Shown here piece by piece: positions 50,203-53,361 of a stretch of DNA of 53,361 nt. Each line of letters starts with the position of its first letter. Within the stretch, counting starts at the first letter, position 1. Location of the stretch: the NCBI GenBank assembly GCA_022821775.1, contig JAJECY010000245.1:1-53361 (forward strand), written 5' to 3'. The position numbers and the translations under genes are program-made. The notes beneath the pieces are model-generated. The model was given only the letters and a program-made list of their open reading frames with translations, was not told where the DNA came from and searched no databases. This stretch comes from Acidobacteriota bacterium. GTDB taxonomy: Bacteria; Acidobacteriota; Terriglobia; Versatilivoradales; Versatilivoraceae.

Positions 50203-51372
50203 TTATTCAAGAAACTCAAGTTCTCCGTCCTTGACCACTACCAGAATCTGGTCATAGAGAGCATCCCCGTCAGAATTAAAGGAGAAATAGCCTAACCTGC
50301 CCAAAATGGTTGAAAAATTCGCCGTCCGTGCGAGTGCGTCACGGATGGCGGTCGGATCCGCCGATTGTGCTGTCTTGATCGCATTGGCGAGAACACGGAG
50401 AGTTGCATACGACTGTGCCGCCCAGGGTTCAGGATCAATGCCGTATCGCGCACGGTAATTCCGGACAAAGGCCTGGTTTCCGGGGGCGTCAGACTTACTG
50501 GACCATCCGATAAAACCTATTGCTCCATCGGCGCCGTCACCTGCCTCTTGGACTTCGGCCATGGTCAAGTCCGGCGCTATGATTTGAATAGTCTCGGGAA
50601 ACCGAAGCTCGGCTGTCTGGGAGAGAATCCCAGCTATTTCCTGTGAGAGTGCAGAGACAAACAGCGCGTCCGGGTCCATCGCCACTATTCGCGTCAACTG
50701 CTGAGAAAAGTCCGCATCACCGGTTTTGAAAGCTTCTTCAGTCAGAATCTCGACCCGGTTTTCCCGAAGCACTGTCCCTAGTACTCCGTTGTTGCTTCTG
50801 GCGAAAAGATCCATCTCATCGTATATGGTTGCCACTTTCTCATAGCCGAGCTTCTCTCGAGTCGCCGTCACACCGCTGGGAATGCTGATATTCGTGGCTA
50901 GACTGCTGCGGAAGACAAAATCCCCGATTGCCCCCAATCCTGCAGCGGAGGAGACGGAACTGAAAGCGATGACCTTGTTCTCCTGCGCAATTGGAGCAGC
51001 CTCCTTTAGGTGTGTCGAGATGGCAAGCCCAACAATAGCAGGTACTTTCTGATTCACCAGGCGCCGAACGGCTGCCTTCGCCCCTTCTGGGCTGCTCATG
51101 TCGTCTGCAGTCATAAACGCAAGTCTAATATCACCGAGGTTGTTGATCTCTTCTCGCGCCAATTCAAAACCGCGTTGCATTGGGAGCCCGTACGGTTCGG
51201 CGTGATGTCCTGTCAGTGCTACGACTACACCGATGGGAATCTCTTCCCTCACAATCCGAGGCGCTTCTTCATCGGACATTACCGTGATGGCCTTTTCACA
51301 ACTGGAAAGCCCAATAGTCAAAGTAACAATTGCCAGCAGAAACGCAGGTGTTGCCAGTCTGCTTGTATTCAT
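50203..51372 (-). CDS. ABC-type branched-chain amino-acid-like substrate-binding lipoprotein
   Basis: Started at MNTSRLA (51372), with AGGAGA upstream, the 389-residue product has a lipoprotein signal (FLLAIVTLTIGLSSC). A type I periplasmic-binding fold of the Peripla_BP_6 group follows: IPIGVVVALTGHHAEPYGLPMQRGFELAREEIN, MTADDMSSPEGAKAAVRRLVNQKVPAIVG, and the second-lobe EKVATIYDEMDLFARSN. Such proteins deliver amino acids or related ligands to a LIV-type importer, or serve as sensors. No permease or ATPase genes are adjacent. It is downstream of the DUF5916 gene by 46 bp on the same strand. Confidence 0.8.
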   Translation of the reverse strand: MNTSRLATPAFLLAIVTLTIGLSSCEKAITVMSDEEAPRIVREEIPIGVVVALTGHHAEPYGLPMQRGFELAREEINNLGDIRLAFMTADDMSSPEGAKAAVRRLVNQKVPAIVGLAISTHLKEAAPIAQENKVIAFSSVSSAAGLGAIGDFVFRSSLATNISIPSGVTATREKLGYEKVATIYDEMDLFARSNNGVLGTVLRENRVEILTEEAFKTGDADFSQQLTRIVAMDPDALFVSALSQEIAGILSQTAELRFPETIQIIAPDLTMAEVQEAGDGADGAIGFIGWSSKSDAPGNQAFVRNYRARYGIDPEPWAAQSYATLRVLANAIKTAQSADPTAIRDALARTANFSTILGRLGYFSFNSDGDALYDQILVVVKDGELEFLE

Positions 51373-51418
51373 GAAAAAGTCTCCTGGTTGTTGAGAGCGC
51401 GAAATTTTTCCAATCTCA

Positions 51419-53361
51419 TCAGAATCGGAACAGCTTGTTGAACTTGACCACCAAGCCGCGGTTCCGCAGGTCCCAGCCCCGGTCGGGCCGCAAGCCGACG
51501 GCGACGTCGTGGTCGTCGGTGTAGACCACGAACAGCTCGCTGCCCGGGCTGTACTCCCACCGCAGCCGCAGGTTGCTGCCAAACGTGTTGCTGGCCGAGT
51601 TGTACTGCACGAGCCCGCTGAAGAACATGCGCGGGCTGAAGGCGTAGTTCACCCGCATCGCCGCCAGGTTCGTCCGGAACGCCCCGTAGGGCGTGTCGAT
51701 CCAGTTGAAGGAGACGTTGGGCTCCACTGACATCTGGGGCAGCACGGCGATGCGACCCTGGGTCAGCTCCACCGTGGTCAGGTCGCCCTCGAAGTAGGCC
51801 CCCCGCCTCACTGCCGCCGTCCCGTTCACGCGTCGCTGCTGGCCAATGGAGTAGGCCACCTGAACGTCAGCGAAGCGGTAGCCTCCCGGTGGGATCGAGA
51901 AACCGGCGCCGGGCGGGACGAACGGCTCGGCAAGAAGCTCATAGCTGTCGGTTGCCGTGAAGGTCAGCCGGTCGCTGGACTCGAACTCGGTCTGGAAGGC
52001 CGCGATGGCCTGGCGCGTCTCCAGGTGGTGCTCGTCGGCCGTCAGGATGGTGTCGAAACTGCCCTCCAGGCTGAACTGCCGGACGCTGCGGATCGATTGC
52101 GGCCGGGGGCTGAAGCGAGCCGAGGTGAAGGTGCGCCGGAAGTTGTCGCGCCGCAGGAAGCCCACCTCGGGCAGGAAGTTGTCCTCCACCACCAGGTAAT
52201 CCACCTGGAAGCCGTAGCGGTCCGCCGCGTAATCGAACTTGCCCTGGTAACTCAGGTCCTTGCCGCGGTTATCGGGACCGGGAAGCCGGGTCCGGGCAAG
52301 GTAGGTCGTCAGGTTGACGTTCTCGAAAAAGGAGAAGTTGCCGTCGACGCCGTAGGCCTGGCTGGAGCCGGGCGCCACGCGGGAGACCGAGCGGTTGGTG
52401 AAGATGGCGCCGACCGAGCTGCGCCGCAGGATGTCGCGCCGGAGACGGAAGACAGTGAAATTGGTCGGGTCCGACCCCGAGACCGTCTCGTCCCCCGTCT
52501 GGATGTTCAGGGCGCCGACATCGAACTGCCCGACCTTGCCCGTCAGGCGCGCACCGCCGAGGATGGGCACCACCCGGCCCTCCTCCAGCCCGATTTTCCG
52601 GCTGTAGAAGAGTTGCGGCACGTTGACGTCGCCCAAGAACCCGCCGACCGGGCCGGCGGCCGGACCGGCGACGCGCGTGATGGCGCCGCTGGCGAAGCTG
52701 AAGATGCCCCGTCCCTCCAGAAAAAACTCCCGCTTCTCCGGAAAGAACAGGGGGAAGCGGGTCAGGTTGACCTGGCGTTCGTCCACCTCCACCTGGGCGA
52801 AGTCCGTGTTGTAGGTGAAGTCGGCGGTCAGGTTCCTCGTGATGCCGTACTTCAGGTCGACGCCGCCGTCGACCCTCGGCTCGTCGATCTTCACCGGAGT
52901 TGCGGCCATGTCGGTGGTCAAGCCGCCGATGACATAGGGCTTGATCTCGAGGTTGCGGCCTGCTGCCGGGGGCTCCAGGCCGACCAGCGAGGCGGCCGCG
53001 GAGATGCGGGCCATCCCGCGTGCGCCGCTGCCGGATCCGGCCGCGACAGGCAGCGGCGTCAGATAGGCCCACTCGTTCTTGCGCCGGATGGCGCGCCTGA
53101 GTTGGACGCCCCAGATGTGGGGCGGCTCCGACCGGTAACGCAGCGTCTTGAACGGGATCTCCATCTCGACCGTCCAGCCGCCGTCGAAGCGGCCGGTGCG
53201 CACGTCCCACACCGGGTTCCAGTCCGAGTTGGGGTTGCCCTCGTTGGTGAACTGGACGTCGGCGCGGGCGCCGAGCGGATTGGTGTAGAAGAGGACTCCG
53301 TTGCGCCGGTCGTAGAAGGTATCGAACAGCACGGCGAAGGTGTCGTTCTGACGGAGCTGAT
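51419..53361 (-). CDS. DUF5916 outer-membrane protein, C-terminal part (N-terminus beyond the window)
   Basis: The frame is open to the window's right edge, reading QLRQNDTFAVLFDTFYDRRNG, so the GTG at 53332 is not the true start. The first part is the end of a CBM9-like carbohydrate-binding domain (GRFDGGWTVEMEIPFKTLRYRSEPPHIWGVQLRR). The rest is DUF5916 (DLKYGITRNLTADFTYNTDFAQVEVDERQVNLTRFPLFFPEKREFFLEG), which is predicted to be a large beta-barrel and ends in NKLFRF with a terminal Phe. It is probably an outer-membrane protein that binds or admits a carbohydrate. The substrate is unknown. Confidence 0.85.
   Translation of the reverse strand, partial: QLRQNDTFAVLFDTFYDRRNGVLFYTNPLGARADVQFTNEGNPNSDWNPVWDVRTGRFDGGWTVEMEIPFKTLRYRSEPPHIWGVQLRRAIRRKNEWAYLTPLPVAAGSGSGARGMARISAAASLVGLEPPAAGRNLEIKPYVIGGLTTDMAATPVKIDEPRVDGGVDLKYGITRNLTADFTYNTDFAQVEVDERQVNLTRFPLFFPEKREFFLEGRGIFSFASGAITRVAGPAAGPVGGFLGDVNVPQLFYSRKIGLEEGRVVPILGGARLTGKVGQFDVGALNIQTGDETVSGSDPTNFTVFRLRRDILRRSSVGAIFTNRSVSRVAPGSSQAYGVDGNFSFFENVNLTTYLARTRLPGPDNRGKDLSYQGKFDYAADRYGFQVDYLVVEDNFLPEVGFLRRDNFRRTFTSARFSPRPQSIRSVRQFSLEGSFDTILTADEHHLETRQAIAAFQTEFESSDRLTFTATDSYELLAEPFVPPGAGFSIPPGGYRFADVQVAYSIGQQRRVNGTAAVRRGAYFEGDLTTVELTQGRIAVLPQMSVEPNVSFNWIDTPYGAFRTNLAAMRVNYAFSPRMFFSGLVQYNSASNTFGSNLRLRWEYSPGSELFVVYTDDHDVAVGLRPDRGWDLRNRGLVVKFNKLFRF

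Overview
This GC-rich window is most likely a piece of a free-living Acidobacteriota chromosome, probably from an environmental genome. I infer this from the gene mix: a PSCyt1/DUF1549/DUF1553 plus DUF1501 pair, many exported twin-arginine or lipoprotein enzymes (two sialidase-like, one GHL10-like), exported TldD-family proteins, a proline-rich TonB-family protein, a DUF5916 protein and a PQQ-type propeller. No gene here proves the phylum.

Layout. Positions 1-1532 are a decayed integrative-element end: an IS5-family fragment, a DUF2779 nuclease gene cut by it, an integrase tail and a tmRNA-like att core. Positions 1533-33653 look like ordinary chromosome. They hold degradation and export enzymes (GHL10-like, TldD/TldE-like pair, alpha/beta-hydrolase, two sialidases, FAH-family, SDR, cupin, propeller), a methyltransferase, an Nramp-like transporter divergent from an XRE regulator with a probable leaderless promoter, a double-Cache protein, a broken PIN/Phd module, a TonB-family protein next to an unusual thioredoxin-membrane fusion, a GCS2-type ligase, an ankyrin protein and the DUF1501/DUF1553 operon.

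Positions 33654-41023 form a 7.4-kb island. It is bounded by a 14-bp direct repeat of the tmRNA 3' end, one copy being inside ssrA itself. It carries an integrase tail, two overlapping AAA+ ATPase genes (one ending in TPR repeats with an exact 126-bp period), a broken hicA with intact hicB, two copies of a 267-bp inverted-terminal-repeat element, transposase remnants, a small outer-membrane barrel and a complete DUF1778/GNAT toxin-antitoxin pair. The ATPase pair is the best candidate in the window for an uncharacterised, possibly anti-phage, system.

Positions 41024-53361 hold ssrA with a consensus promoter, a PIG-L deacetylase, a LolA-fold-like exported protein, a trans-sulfuration PLP enzyme, a B12-dependent diol/glycerol dehydratase with fused large and medium subunits plus its small subunit, two secreted beta-propellers, a periplasmic amino-acid-type binding lipoprotein, and a DUF5916 outer-membrane protein that runs off the right edge.
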